NCBI GenBank assembly: GCA_014193395.1 | Contig: BJHT01000027.1 | Location: 3,803-38,848 of the forward strand | DNA length: 35,046 nucleotides | From: Verrucomicrobiota bacterium | Lineage (GTDB): Bacteria > Verrucomicrobiota > Verrucomicrobiia > Limisphaerales > BJHT01 | Direction: 5' to 3' | Shown: positions 8,273-17,480 of the stretch, in pieces | Position numbering within the stretch: the first letter of the stretch is position 1 | Layout of the letters: the number at the start of each line of letters is the position of its first letter | Position numbers and translations under genes: made by a program | The notes under the pieces: model-generated | What the model saw: only the letters and a program-made list of their open reading frames with translations | What the model was told of the DNA's origin: nothing | The model's database searches: none

Positions 8273-10684
8273 TCACTCGTAGATTTCGTAAAGCGTGCCG
8301 GCGTGGACGAACTGGACACGCGAGCCGAGGGCGAGCCACGCGAGCGTCTCGGGATTGCGCCGGGCGAGGTCGAAGTATTCCGTCGAGTTGAATTGCACGC
8401 GCACGGGCTTGGGCGCGGTGAGCTTCTGGACCTCGGCGTCGATCCATTGATTGTCGTTTTGATAGAAGGTTTTTCCCCGGACGAATTGTGAAAGGGGCGC
8501 GGCCTGCTGGGTGGCCTGCTGGGCGACCGGCGCGGCAACGGGCGCGGTGGTCACGGTAATGCCGGTGGGGGGCGCGCTGAGGCCCGGTGTCGGACGGGCT
8601 TGGGAAAAGAACCGCGTCGTGGAACTGGCGTTCGCCGGACCCGACGGCGCGAGCGCGCGGTTGGCCTCGACCGCGCCGAGCGCGATGCCGTCGGCGGCGG
8701 ATTGCGCGGCCTTCAACTGATAGCCCGCGCGCGCGCCGGCCACGGCGGCGGCACCGTCCTTGTCCTTGCGGAGTGACTCGTAGGCTTTGGCCATTTCGCG
8801 CCGGCCCAAGGCGTCCTGCTGGAGCGTCGGCAGGCTTTGGGCGGTGCGCGGAACGTGGCGGCGGTCTTCATCTTCCAGAATCAGGTAAGCCGTGTAAGGC
8901 GTGACGATGCCGTATTGCCGCGCGAGGTCGGTGACTTCGTCCTTCAACTCCTTGCTCTCGCCGCGCAGGCGGATTTCATCGAGCAGATAGCCGACGCGGC
9001 GCGTGGCCCACAGGCGCGGGATGAAATCGTTGTCGGCAGCTTCGGCGGGAAACTTCACGTCGTAGGAATATTTGCGCGGCTCGCCGTTGACGGTGCCTTC
9101 GAGCACGAGTTTGCCGTCGCCTTTGCCCTCGTAGCGCCCGGCGAGGATGAGCTGTTCGCCCTTGAACAAATCGGGCACCGGCGCGGGGTAGAGCTTCGTC
9201 GCGCGGATGGCGTCGGGGAACGTGAGCTTCGGATTGGAGAGGACCGGTTCATTGATCTTGGTGTAGAAGTTCGAGACCTTCACTTCGATGTCTTCCTCGG
9301 GCAGGACGTAGGTGCTGAAGGCGCGCGTCGCGTCGCTGAGGTTGTCGAGCAGATGCGTGTTCACGTCGTTGCCGATGCCGAAGCAGAAGACGCGCGTGCT
9401 GCCGCCACTGGCCCGCTTGGCGTTGGCGAGGATGATGTCCGCATCCACGACGCCCACGGTCGGCAGGCCGTCGGTGAGGAAGATCACGACGAACGGGCGG
9501 TCGCCTTGGTCGGGCCGCAGGCTCAGGGCTTTCTTCAACGCGTCATCAATCGCCGTGCCGCCGGTGGGCTTGAGGTTGCGGACAAATTCCTGCGCGCGCT
9601 TGCGGGTTGCGGGCGTGACCTCGGTGAGCTTGTCGAACAACGGCTCGGTGTCGGTCGCGAAACGGATGATCTCGAAGCGGTCGGTGTCGTTGAGATTCTC
9701 GACACAAAACGCGAGGGCCTTCTTGGCCTGCTCGAGTTTCGCGCCGGCCATCGAGCCGGAGGTGTCGAGCACGAAGGTCACGTCCTTTTTCACGACCTTG
9801 TCCTCCTTCACGGTCACGCCCGGCGAGGCGAGCAGCAGGAAGAAACCGTCGCCCGCCGCGGTGCGATGCGTGAGCAGGCTCGCGCCGACATCCTCGGTGC
9901 CGTAGCTGAAGAGCACTTGAAAATCGCGGTCCGCGCGGACCTCGCTCGCCTCGTAGCCGATGACGGCGCGGCGCTCGCCGTTGCGGCGGATTTCGGCGTT
10001 GTGGCTCGGCGAATAGAGCGTCTTGAGCGGGCGCTGGGATTCGATCTCGACCTTGAGGCTCACGGTTTTGATCGGGCGCGCGGAGTATTTCTCCGTGTTC
10101 ATCGGATAGGTGTAGCCGAGCAGGCCGGAGTCGGACTTGAGGAGTTGCGTGTAGGCGAGTGTGATGCGCTTCCGGCCGTTGGCCTCGATGGGGAAAATGC
10201 GGACCTTGAACAGATCGCGGCCCGAGTATTCCAGCAGCGCGGGGTCTTTCATCGAACGCACGATGTCCTCGTAAATCTTGCGCGCTTTGTCGGCGTTGAG
10301 CAGTTCGGCGGACACGGGTTTGCCGCCAATTTCCATCGTGAACTTGTCGAGCTGCGCGCCCTTGGGCACGGGGAAGAGGAAGGTGCCCTCGAGCTGGCGC
10401 GAGTTCGGATTGTAGAACTCCTGGTCCACCGTCGTGACCGCGACCTGGTCGGTGATGCGGACATTGACCTTGTGATAAGTGACCTCGAGCGGCGCAAACA
10501 CCGGATGCGGCGGCGGCGGGGGCGGCCACGGCGGGCGCGGCGGACGCGGCGGGTGCGGCGGAATGATGATCGGCGGCGACGGCGGTCCCCAGTTCGGACC
10601 TTCGTGGATGATGATGATGCCGGCGGAGAAGCTGGAGAGCGGGAGCGCGAGCAGCGCGAGGGCGAGGAGGAAAGAGCGTTTCAT
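8273..10684 (-). CDS. VIT and von Willebrand factor A domain protein
   Basis: An 803-residue exported protein. The signal peptide is residues 1-21, followed by a proline-rich stretch (about 30-65, PPHPPRPPRPPWPPPPPP). The VIT domain (about 66-200) shows TTVDQEFYNPNSRQLEGTF and LFPVPKGA. The vWA domain (about 300-480) has an intact MIDAS start (LDTSGSMAG) plus FLTDGLPTVG. The C-terminal third is mixed, with an Ala-rich stretch and a last ~60 residues that could be a small extra domain. No C-terminal membrane anchor or sortase motif is evident, unlike many VIT/vWA proteins. It is probably periplasmic or surface-located in protein binding. The gene diverges from the FG-GAP gene across 122 bases that must hold both promoters. 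Confidence 0.92.
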   Translation of the reverse strand: MKRSFLLALALLALPLSSFSAGIIIIHEGPNWGPPSPPIIIPPHPPRPPRPPWPPPPPPHPVFAPLEVTYHKVNVRITDQVAVTTVDQEFYNPNSRQLEGTFLFPVPKGAQLDKFTMEIGGKPVSAELLNADKARKIYEDIVRSMKDPALLEYSGRDLFKVRIFPIEANGRKRITLAYTQLLKSDSGLLGYTYPMNTEKYSARPIKTVSLKVEIESQRPLKTLYSPSHNAEIRRNGERRAVIGYEASEVRADRDFQVLFSYGTEDVGASLLTHRTAAGDGFFLLLASPGVTVKEDKVVKKDVTFVLDTSGSMAGAKLEQAKKALAFCVENLNDTDRFEIIRFATDTEPLFDKLTEVTPATRKRAQEFVRNLKPTGGTAIDDALKKALSLRPDQGDRPFVVIFLTDGLPTVGVVDADIILANAKRASGGSTRVFCFGIGNDVNTHLLDNLSDATRAFSTYVLPEEDIEVKVSNFYTKINEPVLSNPKLTFPDAIRATKLYPAPVPDLFKGEQLILAGRYEGKGDGKLVLEGTVNGEPRKYSYDVKFPAEAADNDFIPRLWATRRVGYLLDEIRLRGESKELKDEVTDLARQYGIVTPYTAYLILEDEDRRHVPRTAQSLPTLQQDALGRREMAKAYESLRKDKDGAAAVAGARAGYQLKAAQSAADGIALGAVEANRALAPSGPANASSTTRFFSQARPTPGLSAPPTGITVTTAPVAAPVAQQATQQAAPLSQFVRGKTFYQNDNQWIDAEVQKLTAPKPVRVQFNSTEYFDLARRNPETLAWLALGSRVQFVHAGTLYEIYE

Positions 10685-10806
10685 GCGGGGTTAGACGGGG
10701 AGGAGTGGGGGATGCTCCGAATTGGGCGCCGAATGTGAACGCGGTGCGACTTTGGCAGCCGCCAATCCCCTTGACCCCTCCCCCGCCGCTTGCGACAAAC
10801 ACCCAC

Positions 10807-12162
10807 ATGAAACACCGCTCCGCTTCCCTCCCCACCTCGGTCGCCGCCACTCTCGGCGTTGCGTTCGCCTGCGTCGCGTCCGCCGTCGCCGCCGACCACA
10901 CGCTCCACACTTGGAAGAAACTCCACCTCAACGATCAGTTCTGGTCCGAGGGCGCGCACTTCGCCGATTTCAATCAGGACGGCAAGCCCGACGTCGTCTG
11001 CGGCCCGTATTGGTATGAAGGTCCGGACTTCAAGACGCGCCACGAGTTTTATCCCGCGACCAAGTCGTTCACGAAGAAAGGCGCGGACGGAAAAGAGGAA
11101 AAAATCCCCGGTTTCGAGGGCGGCCTCGGCACCAAGAACGCCTACTCGGACAATTTTTTCACCTTCACCCACGACCTCAACGGCGACGGTTTCCCCGACA
11201 TCATCGTGTATGGTTTTCCCGGTCTCGACGCCTCGTGGTACGAAAACCCCGGCAAAGACGGCATCAATTCCAACACCCCGTGGAAACGCCACAAAGTCGC
11301 CGACTCGGTGGACAATGAATCGCCTACCTGGGGCGACCTGCTCGGCACGGGCAAGCCGGTGATCGTGTGTTCGTCGGGCGGTTTCCTCGGCTACTTCGCG
11401 CCCGATTGGAAGAACCCGACGGCCAAGTGGAAATTTCATCCCATCTCGCCCAAGGGCGGCTGGCACAAGTTCACTCACGGCCTCGGCTTCGGCGACGTGA
11501 ACGGCGACGGCCGCATGGACCTCCTCGACAAGGACGGCTGGTGGGAACAGCCCGCGTCCCTCGAAGGCGATCCCGTGTGGAAACAGCACAAGGCCCCGTT
11601 CGGCGCGGGCGGCGCGCAGATGCACGTCTATGATGTCAACGGTGACGGCCTCCCCGATGTCATCACGAGCCTCGTGGCGCACGGCTACGGCCTCGCTTGG
11701 TTCGAGCAGCTCAAGGAGCGCAGCGCCACCGGCGAAGTGCAGTTCAAGCAGCACACCATCATCAACGCCAAGCCCGAGGAATCGAAATACGGCGTGAAAT
11801 TCTCCCAGCTCCACGCGGTGGATGTCGTGGACATGGACGGCGACGGCCTCAAGGACATCGTCACCGGCAAACGCTTCTGGGCGCACGGTCCCGGTGGCGA
11901 CGCCGAGCCGGCCGCGCCCGCGGTCTTGTACTGGTTCAAGCTCGTTCGCCATGCCGACAAGAGCGTGGATTTCATTCCCTACCAAATCGACGACAACTCC
12001 GGCGTCGGCACGCAGGTGGTCGTGGGCGACGTCAACGGCGACGGCCTGCCGGACATCGTCGTCGGCAACAAAAAGGGCGTCTTCGTTCACCTCCACGGCA
12101 AGAAAACCGTGAGCGCCGAAGAGTGGGAAAAAGCCCAGCCCAAGCCGCTGGCGAAGCCGTGA
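10807..12162 (+). CDS. Secreted FG-GAP/VCBS repeat protein
   Basis: A protein of 451 residues. The start at 10807 (MKHRSASLPTS...) gives a clean signal peptide ending ASAVAA. An upstream in-frame start at 10705 would put about 34 residues before it. At least six Ca-binding-loop repeats of the form D-x-(D/N)-x-D-G are visible: FADFNQDGKPDVV, HDLNGDGFPDII, GDVNGDGRMDLL, YDVNGDGLPDVI, VDMDGDGLKDIV and GDVNGDGLPDIV. They predict an integrin-like beta-propeller, extracellular or periplasmic. Proteins of this type are common in verrucomicrobia and planctomycetes and usually lack a known substrate. Divergent from the VIT/vWA gene. Confidence 0.9.
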   Translation: MKHRSASLPTSVAATLGVAFACVASAVAADHTLHTWKKLHLNDQFWSEGAHFADFNQDGKPDVVCGPYWYEGPDFKTRHEFYPATKSFTKKGADGKEEKIPGFEGGLGTKNAYSDNFFTFTHDLNGDGFPDIIVYGFPGLDASWYENPGKDGINSNTPWKRHKVADSVDNESPTWGDLLGTGKPVIVCSSGGFLGYFAPDWKNPTAKWKFHPISPKGGWHKFTHGLGFGDVNGDGRMDLLDKDGWWEQPASLEGDPVWKQHKAPFGAGGAQMHVYDVNGDGLPDVITSLVAHGYGLAWFEQLKERSATGEVQFKQHTIINAKPEESKYGVKFSQLHAVDVVDMDGDGLKDIVTGKRFWAHGPGGDAEPAAPAVLYWFKLVRHADKSVDFIPYQIDDNSGVGTQVVVGDVNGDGLPDIVVGNKKGVFVHLHGKKTVSAEEWEKAQPKPLAKP

Positions 12163-12423
12163 CGCGGCGGTCGGCACGCCGGGTTCCCAGCCGCCGCGTC
12201 CCGCTCCGGGAGCGCGGCGTTTGCGCCGCCAAGGGCGTCAGCGAGGAAGAACGGTCGCAGGCAAATCCCGCGCTCCGTTCATTCGCGATGCTCGGTCGGG
12301 GCAAATCTCTCCAGCTCTGTCCCGCGGCTCGACAAGACTCCGCCGAAGAAATAATTCCTCTCCCACCGAAGGGATGGTCGCCGACCGGTTCGCGCCGGCG
12401 GAACACCCCGTTTGGTTTGGCCT

Positions 12424-13338
12424 ATGGCTGCTAAAAACATCGCCCGCCAACTGCTGCTGCTCGGCGGCTGTTTTCCGCTCGTCGCGGTCGCCACGGAGAA
12501 TCTGCCCCACCCGTCGTTCGGCGAGTGGACGCGGCTGCCCACGGAAGGCCAGTTCATCTTTACGCCGCAGTACACCTACAACTACTGGAAGAAATACTGG
12601 AAAAACCACGCCAGCGTGGACATTCAGCGGGTGCCCCAGGATGGCTTTGATCACAACACCGGCGGCGTGCGGTTTGATTACCGGCTGGCGCGGCGCTGGG
12701 CGTTGGACGCCACCGTCGGCTACACGTCGGGCGCCACGCGCTTCTTCGATCCGAGCCGCACGCCGCACACCTCGCTGGGCATCGCCGACAGCCAGCTCGG
12801 ACTGCGCTACCAACTGGCGACGGAAGGCAAATCGTGGTGGCAGCCGAATCTCACGGCGCGCGTCGGCGGCATTCTCCAAGGAACCTACGCGGCGGATTTC
12901 CCCTTTGCGCCCGGCCACGGCGGCTCGGGCCTCGAGGTCGCGTTCGGGTTTACCAAGCGGCTGACCGAATGCGGCTTCGGCCTGTACGGCGACTGCGGCT
13001 GGCGCCTGCGCGATCGCTCCGTGCCGCAAACGTTGTTCGGCTCGTTCGGCCTGGCCCAGACCATCGAACTGTCCGGCTGGGCCCGGGGCCTGACGATGAA
13101 CTTCGGCTACGCCCATTCCCAAGACCTGTCCGGCCCCGATGTCACCGGCACGCTCATCGACGTGAACTACAGCCATCGGGTGAAGGAAGTGTCGCGCTCG
13201 ATCGAAGGCGGCGTGACGCTCACCGACCGCGACGGCTGGGTTTTCCAGTACCGCATGGAGATGAGCATGGATGGCCGGAACACGCCGCAGCGCACGTTGT
13301 ACGGCCTGGCCATCAGCGTGCCGCTGGCCAGCCGGTGA
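12424..13338 (+). CDS. Outer-membrane beta-barrel-like protein
   Basis: A protein of 304 residues with an N-terminal signal peptide (KNIARQLLLLGGCFPLVAVA). The rest consists of alternating, aromatic-rich beta strands (for example FIFTPQYTYNYWKKYWK, ALDATVGYTSGA, LTMNFGYAHSQD, WVFQYRMEMSMDG). The last strand ends in hydrophobic residues (LYGLAISVPLASR), as in transporter- or OmpW-like barrels of 12 or so strands. No family name is recognised. I prefer ATG 12424 over TTG 12412, which would add only four residues. The 261 bases upstream (12163-12423) hold short GC-rich palindromes (around 12205-12235) but no gene. Secretion is likely; the barrel topology is inference from pattern. Confidence 0.7.
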   Translation: MAAKNIARQLLLLGGCFPLVAVATENLPHPSFGEWTRLPTEGQFIFTPQYTYNYWKKYWKNHASVDIQRVPQDGFDHNTGGVRFDYRLARRWALDATVGYTSGATRFFDPSRTPHTSLGIADSQLGLRYQLATEGKSWWQPNLTARVGGILQGTYAADFPFAPGHGGSGLEVAFGFTKRLTECGFGLYGDCGWRLRDRSVPQTLFGSFGLAQTIELSGWARGLTMNFGYAHSQDLSGPDVTGTLIDVNYSHRVKEVSRSIEGGVTLTDRDGWVFQYRMEMSMDGRNTPQRTLYGLAISVPLASR

Positions 13339-13557
13339 ATGACGGGTGCGGAGGACGAGTTGCCGACGCCGTCGTGCTGGGTTCGTAATCCGTGATCCGT
13401 GGCGTGTGATCCGTGCGTTCCGTTGATCCGCCCACGGATAGGCCTGGGATTTTCTGGGGCGTGGCCCTTTCCCGCCTCGTCGCGCACCCGCTTATCGTGA
13501 TTCCCTTTTTCCGAGGTCTGTCCCTACTGTTGGGCCGGCCCATCCAGCGCCCGACCC

Positions 13558-14865
13558 ATGAATTTTCTCTCGCTCATCGAAGCCAAGCGTGACGGCCTGC
13601 CGCTCACCGACGCGCAGATTCGCCAGATCGTCGCCGCCGGCACCGCGGGCGAGATCCCCGACTACCAGTTGGCCGCCTTTCTCATGGCCGTCTTTTTCCG
13701 CGGCCTGTCGAACGAGGAAACCCGCGCCCTCACCCTCGCCATGCGCGACTCCGGCGAGACGCTGAAATTCCCCAACGACGGCCGCCCCGTCGTGGACAAA
13801 CACTCCACCGGCGGCATCGGCGACAAAGTCTCGCTGCCCCTCGCGCCGCTGCTCGCGTGCCTCGGCCTGCGCGTGCCGATGATCTCCGGCCGCGGCCTCG
13901 GCATCACCGGCGGCACCCTCGACAAGCTCGAGTCCATCCCCGGTTTCACCACGCAGCTCGCCCCCGAACGCCTCGTCCGCCAGGTCCAGCAGATCGGCGT
14001 CGCCATGGGCGGCCAGACCGAGACGATGATCCCGGCGGACAAAAAGTTTTACGCCTTGCGCGATGTCACCGCCACCGTCCCGAGCATTCCGCTGATCACC
14101 GCTTCCATCCTCTCCAAGAAACTCGCCGAAGGCCTGCAAGCCCTGGTCGTGGACGTGAAATTCGGCACCGCCGCCTTCATGCCCAACCACGGCCAGGCCC
14201 GCGCCCTCGCCCTCTCGCTCGTCAATCTCGCCCGCGACTGCGGCGTCCCCACGCGCGCCCTCGTCACCGGCATGAGCACGCCGCTCGGCCGCGCCTGCGG
14301 CAACTGGCTCGAAGTCCGCGAAGCCGTCGCCTGCCTCGAAGACCGCGGCCCCGCCGACCTGCGCCAGCTCGTGCTCGAATGCGCCGCGCAACTCCTCGTG
14401 CTCTCCGGCAAGGTCCGCAGCCTCGACACCGCCCGCGAGCAGGCCGCCGGCTGTCTCGCCTACGGTCGCGCCCGCGAAAAATGGGATGAACTCCTCGTCG
14501 CCCAAGGCGCGGACCTCGCCGCGTTTCGTCGCAAACTCCAGGCCGGCCAGACCGCCCCCGTCCTGCTCGAACACAAGGCCGGCACCACCGGATTCGTCAC
14601 CGCCTGCGACGCGCGGATCATCGGTGAAATCGTCCGCGACCTTGGCGGCGGACGCCTCACCAAAGACACCGTCATCAACCCCGATGTCGGCATTGAAATC
14701 CTCGCCCCGCCCGGCACCCGCGTGCGCCCCGGCGAGGTCCTCGCGCTCCTCCACGCCGCCGACGCCGCGTCGGCGTCGGCCGCCAACACGCGTCTGGCCG
14801 CGGCTTTCGCCATCCGCGACGTCGCCTCGGGCATTCCCCAGTTGATCGCCGAGGTCATCGGATGA
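13558..14865 (+). CDS. deoA: Pyrimidine-nucleoside (thymidine) phosphorylase
   Basis: A protein of 435 residues, the usual size for this family. It carries the phosphate-binding motif KHSTGGIGDK (about residues 81-90) and the family signature GRGLGITGGTLDKLE (about 112-126). Substrate-pocket residues lie in SILSKK and VDVKFGTAAFM, and a C-terminal lobe ends near IAEVIG. It converts thymidine, deoxyuridine or uridine plus phosphate into the base and (deoxy)ribose-1-phosphate in cytoplasmic nucleoside salvage. Whether it is a strict thymidine phosphorylase (deoA) or a broad-specificity enzyme (pdp) cannot be settled here. No other deo genes are nearby, so it appears to stand alone. Of the 219-base gap upstream (13339-13557), only a short doubled TGATCCGTG motif stood out. 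Confidence 0.93.
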   Translation: MNFLSLIEAKRDGLPLTDAQIRQIVAAGTAGEIPDYQLAAFLMAVFFRGLSNEETRALTLAMRDSGETLKFPNDGRPVVDKHSTGGIGDKVSLPLAPLLACLGLRVPMISGRGLGITGGTLDKLESIPGFTTQLAPERLVRQVQQIGVAMGGQTETMIPADKKFYALRDVTATVPSIPLITASILSKKLAEGLQALVVDVKFGTAAFMPNHGQARALALSLVNLARDCGVPTRALVTGMSTPLGRACGNWLEVREAVACLEDRGPADLRQLVLECAAQLLVLSGKVRSLDTAREQAAGCLAYGRAREKWDELLVAQGADLAAFRRKLQAGQTAPVLLEHKAGTTGFVTACDARIIGEIVRDLGGGRLTKDTVINPDVGIEILAPPGTRVRPGEVLALLHAADAASASAANTRLAAAFAIRDVASGIPQLIAEVIG

Positions 14866-15101
14866 ATCGGGATGCGCCGGTCTGTCTCACGGCATACTCC
14901 ACAAGCCGCCTGCAGATTCCGAACCACCGACGATTCAAAACCCTCTCGGCGCTCACGCTGAATCTGCGGGCCTTTCGCCGCCGGCAGGGCGCATGGCAGG
15001 CACGGATCAAAATGAATTCGGTGAGCAACGAGCAAGAATCCGCGAGCAAGGAAACAATCCGGCAACTCAGGTTCCGCCTGCCAGCGCCGTGAATTGAGGA
15101 C

Positions 15102-16226
15102 ATGAATTGCGCCGCCATCATCCCCTGTTGCAACGAGGCCGCCGCCATCGGCCCGCTGGTGACGGCGGTGCGCGCGCAGCTGCCGCGCGTCCTCGTGGTG
15201 GACGATGGCTCGACCGACGGCACGGCGGCGGCCTCGCGGCAAGCCGGCGCGGAGGTGCTCTCGTCCAGCGTGAATCAGGGCAAAGGCGTCGCGTTGCAAC
15301 GCGGTTTGCGCCGCGCCCACGAACTCGGCTGCGCGTGGGCGCTGCTGCTCGACGGCGACGGTCAGCACGCGGTCGAGGACATTCCCGCCTTTCTCGCCGT
15401 GATGGCCGCCGACCGTGCCGACCTCGTGATCGGCAATCGCATGGCCGCGCCCGCCGCGATGCCGCCGCTGCGGCGCAGGATCAACCGCATCATGAGCGGC
15501 GTGCTGTCGTCGCTGACCGGCACCGCGCTGCCAGACACGCAATGCGGCTTCCGGCTCGTGCGCTTGTCCGTGTGGGCGACGCTGCCGCTGCAGTGCGCGC
15601 ACTTCGAGGTCGAGTCCGAGATGCTCGTCGCGTGCCTCGCCGCCGGCCACCGCGTCGAGTTCCTCCCCGTGCGCAGCCGCTATCAGTCCGAGCACAGCAA
15701 GGTCCGTCCATGCCGTGACACCGTGCGCTGGCTCGCGTGGCTGTGGCGGGCGCGCGGGGATTTCGTGAAGGCGCGGGCGGACCAGCCGCGGAGGATTCCA
15801 CTTGCCGATGGGACGCCCGCAAAAACACCCTGCGCCGCTATGAACAACGCCGCCCCCGTCGCACCCATCGCGGCTTCGCCCGCCCGCAAGGTCGGGCGCG
15901 TCCTCACGCGCATCGCGAGCTTTGTCTGCATGGCGTTTTTGATGGGCACGGCGATGGACTGGAGCGCGCGGCGCACGCGGCCCGACCTGCGCGCGGGATT
16001 CTGGTGGGGGTTCGTCCACGGCGCGCTGATGCCGGCCACGATGCCCACGCTGCTGCTGGGCAAAGACGTGGCCATCTACGCGCCCTACAACACCGGCGTG
16101 ACCTACAAGCTCGGCTACACAATGGGCGTCAACGGCTGCGGCGCGCTCTTCTTCGGCCTCGCCTTCTACCGGCCCAAGCCCAAGGCGGCCCCTCCGCCGG
16201 TAGGAGACGACGTGAGGAGACTCTAA
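15102..16226 (+). CDS. Family 2 glycosyltransferase fused to a small membrane domain
   Basis: A protein of 374 residues, with GAGG upstream of ATG 15102 as a ribosome site. Residues 1-230 are a GT2 (GT-A fold, polyprenyl-phosphate-mannose synthase-like) domain: IIPCCNEAAAI, VVDDGSTDGT, NQGKGVALQRG, LLDGDGQH and DTQCGFRL. Residues 247-374 form a different module with about three hydrophobic segments (around 271-285, 301-320 and 342-360), starting at an in-frame ATG (15840) without a clear ribosome site. GT2 enzymes of this kind often work with a separate small membrane partner. Here the two are one frame. It would transfer a sugar from a nucleotide donor to a lipid carrier or lipid product. 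It lies near the aryl-polyene-like set, where a glycosyltransferase is commonly found, but membership is inference. Confidence 0.85.
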   Translation: MNCAAIIPCCNEAAAIGPLVTAVRAQLPRVLVVDDGSTDGTAAASRQAGAEVLSSSVNQGKGVALQRGLRRAHELGCAWALLLDGDGQHAVEDIPAFLAVMAADRADLVIGNRMAAPAAMPPLRRRINRIMSGVLSSLTGTALPDTQCGFRLVRLSVWATLPLQCAHFEVESEMLVACLAAGHRVEFLPVRSRYQSEHSKVRPCRDTVRWLAWLWRARGDFVKARADQPRRIPLADGTPAKTPCAAMNNAAPVAPIAASPARKVGRVLTRIASFVCMAFLMGTAMDWSARRTRPDLRAGFWWGFVHGALMPATMPTLLLGKDVAIYAPYNTGVTYKLGYTMGVNGCGALFFGLAFYRPKPKAAPPPVGDDVRRL

Positions 16227-16320
16227 CCTCCTTTTTCCCAATCCCGCTGCCTCGCGTGGAAGCGCGCGCGAGTTCACGGCGCGAACACGCGTCTGAATCC
16301 GGAAGTGAGCCCCCAAGAAT

Positions 16321-16400
16321 CTCCCGCAGATTCAAGGCGACCGCAGATTAGAATTTCCCCCCCGCCTTCCCCATCTGTGGTCGCCCTGAATCTGTGGGAG
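16321..16400. repeat. 80-bp inverted-repeat element, copy 1
   Basis: The ends are about 28-base near-complementary arms: CTCCCGCAGATTCAAGGCGACC at the left and GGTCGCCCTGAATCTGTGGGAG at the right. A second copy lies at 16549-16628 and a shorter relative at 26269-26332. Apart from the duplication, the 429-base gap 16227-16655 has no supportable gene. Confidence 0.8.
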
Positions 16401-16548
16401 CACCCCCGGGTTCCTCTGCGGTGCCGCTCAGTAAATCCAGCCCCGGTAAATCTCGTACACATCCACCCGCCGGCGAAATACGGCGGCTACGCGGCTCATC
16501 GTCGCAACACACATCCCGCCGCGCGGGCGTCACCGGCTTCCCGACAAG

Positions 16549-16628
16549 CTCCCGCAGATTCAAGGCGACCACAGATTAGAATTTCCCATCCCCTTTCCCC
16601 ATCTGTGGTCGCCCTGAATCTGTGGGAG
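16549..16628. repeat. 80-bp inverted-repeat element, copy 2
   Basis: Offset exactly 228 bases from copy 1 and nearly identical to it. It lies just beyond the stop codon of the gene ending at 16656. It is duplicated together with that gene's 3' end (see 16321-16716). Confidence 0.8.
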
Positions 16629-16655
16629 CACCCCCGGGTTCCTCTGCGGTGCCGC

Positions 16656-17435
16656 TCAGTAAATCCAGCCCCGGTAAATCTCGTACACATCCACCCGCCC
16701 GCCGGCGAAATACGGCAGCGGCGGCAGCGTGAACGTCCGCGTCGCCCGCTCAAATGTCAGCACGATCTCCCGTTCCGGCACGTTCGGATCGTACGCACGA
16801 AACTCAATGCCAGCCGATGTTTCCTGCGCGCCGAACAGCAGGAGCGTGTGATTGATCGTCAGTTGCGGAAAGCGCTGCACATGGACAATCGGCAGCCCGC
16901 CGTCGCGCAACGTGGTGGTCAAGCGCGCCGCTTCGGATGCTTGGTGGGAGCGCCAGAACGGGTAGATCATCCGCCAGTTGCCCCGCTGAAAATAACTCCG
17001 CCACGCGCCGCCGCACCCGGCCTTCAGCAGCGCCTCCCGCGCGACGCTGAATTCGCGCAAGCTGGCATAGCCGGGAATCACCACCTTCGCCCCCGCCCCC
17101 GAGGCCGTCTGCGCGCTGCGAGCCACCACCGCGCGAATCAGCCCCCGGCACGTCGCCTCGTCCGGCGCGGGCTGCGTCGGCTCGAAACGCGCGTGCAGCC
17201 AGAACTGCCGCGCCGCGCGCACGACCACGAAGCAGTGCAACATGTAGTCCGGCACCGGCACGCGCGGCGTCGCCACCTGCCGGCCCGTCGCCGGGTCCAC
17301 GGCGTAACGCCAGCGCGTCTCGTTGGCGAAGGCGAAGGTGTCGCGCTGAAACTCGAAGCCCCGCGCCCGGTGCGGGACCGCGGCCCCGCCGCTCGCTGCG
17401 GCGTGGTTGGATGGGGTCGGCTCCGGTGGGTGCAT
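16656..17435 (-). CDS. Unrecognised protein, 259 aa
   Basis: No family is recognised. I chose ATG 17435 because upstream in-frame sequence overlaps the divergent ligase gene and reads as its antisense. The visible parts are a basic N-terminus without a signal peptide, a middle region with one Cys (DEATCRGLI), and a C-terminal half of alternating beta pattern. That half contains INHTLLLFGAQE and FRAYDPNVPE before an aromatic end (DVYEIYRGWIY). The order His then Asp (NH..LL...YDPN.P) recalls C39-like papain-fold proteins, but I cannot align a catalytic Cys, so this is only a possibility. It is divergent from the AMP-dependent ligase across 45 bases, suggesting a shared control region. Its 3' end has been duplicated downstream. 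Confidence 0.7.
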   Translation of the reverse strand: MHPPEPTPSNHAAASGGAAVPHRARGFEFQRDTFAFANETRWRYAVDPATGRQVATPRVPVPDYMLHCFVVVRAARQFWLHARFEPTQPAPDEATCRGLIRAVVARSAQTASGAGAKVVIPGYASLREFSVAREALLKAGCGGAWRSYFQRGNWRMIYPFWRSHQASEAARLTTTLRDGGLPIVHVQRFPQLTINHTLLLFGAQETSAGIEFRAYDPNVPEREIVLTFERATRTFTLPPLPYFAGGRVDVYEIYRGWIY

Positions 17436-17480
17436 GGGCAAAGCTTGCCGCGACGCTAGGAGGCCGCTAGCAAGCAGGCA

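Larger units (their letters stand above)
16321..16716. repeat. Tandem duplication including a gene's 3' end
   Basis: Bases 16321-16484 and 16549-16716 are two direct copies. Each holds the 80-bp element followed by the last ~60 bases of the minus-strand gene ending at 16656, including its stop. The outer copy (stop equivalent at 16428) lacks four bases near 16470 relative to the functional copy. Its remnant is therefore out of frame, and it is a dead fragment. Confidence 0.85.

Noticed and set aside
14862..15092. A 76-codon open frame overlapping the phosphorylase stop
   Set aside because: No ribosome site, no recognisable domain or signal, and a composition like non-coding DNA. I do not call it a gene. 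Part of it (CTGCAGATTC...GAATCTGCGGG) faintly resembles the 80-bp element.
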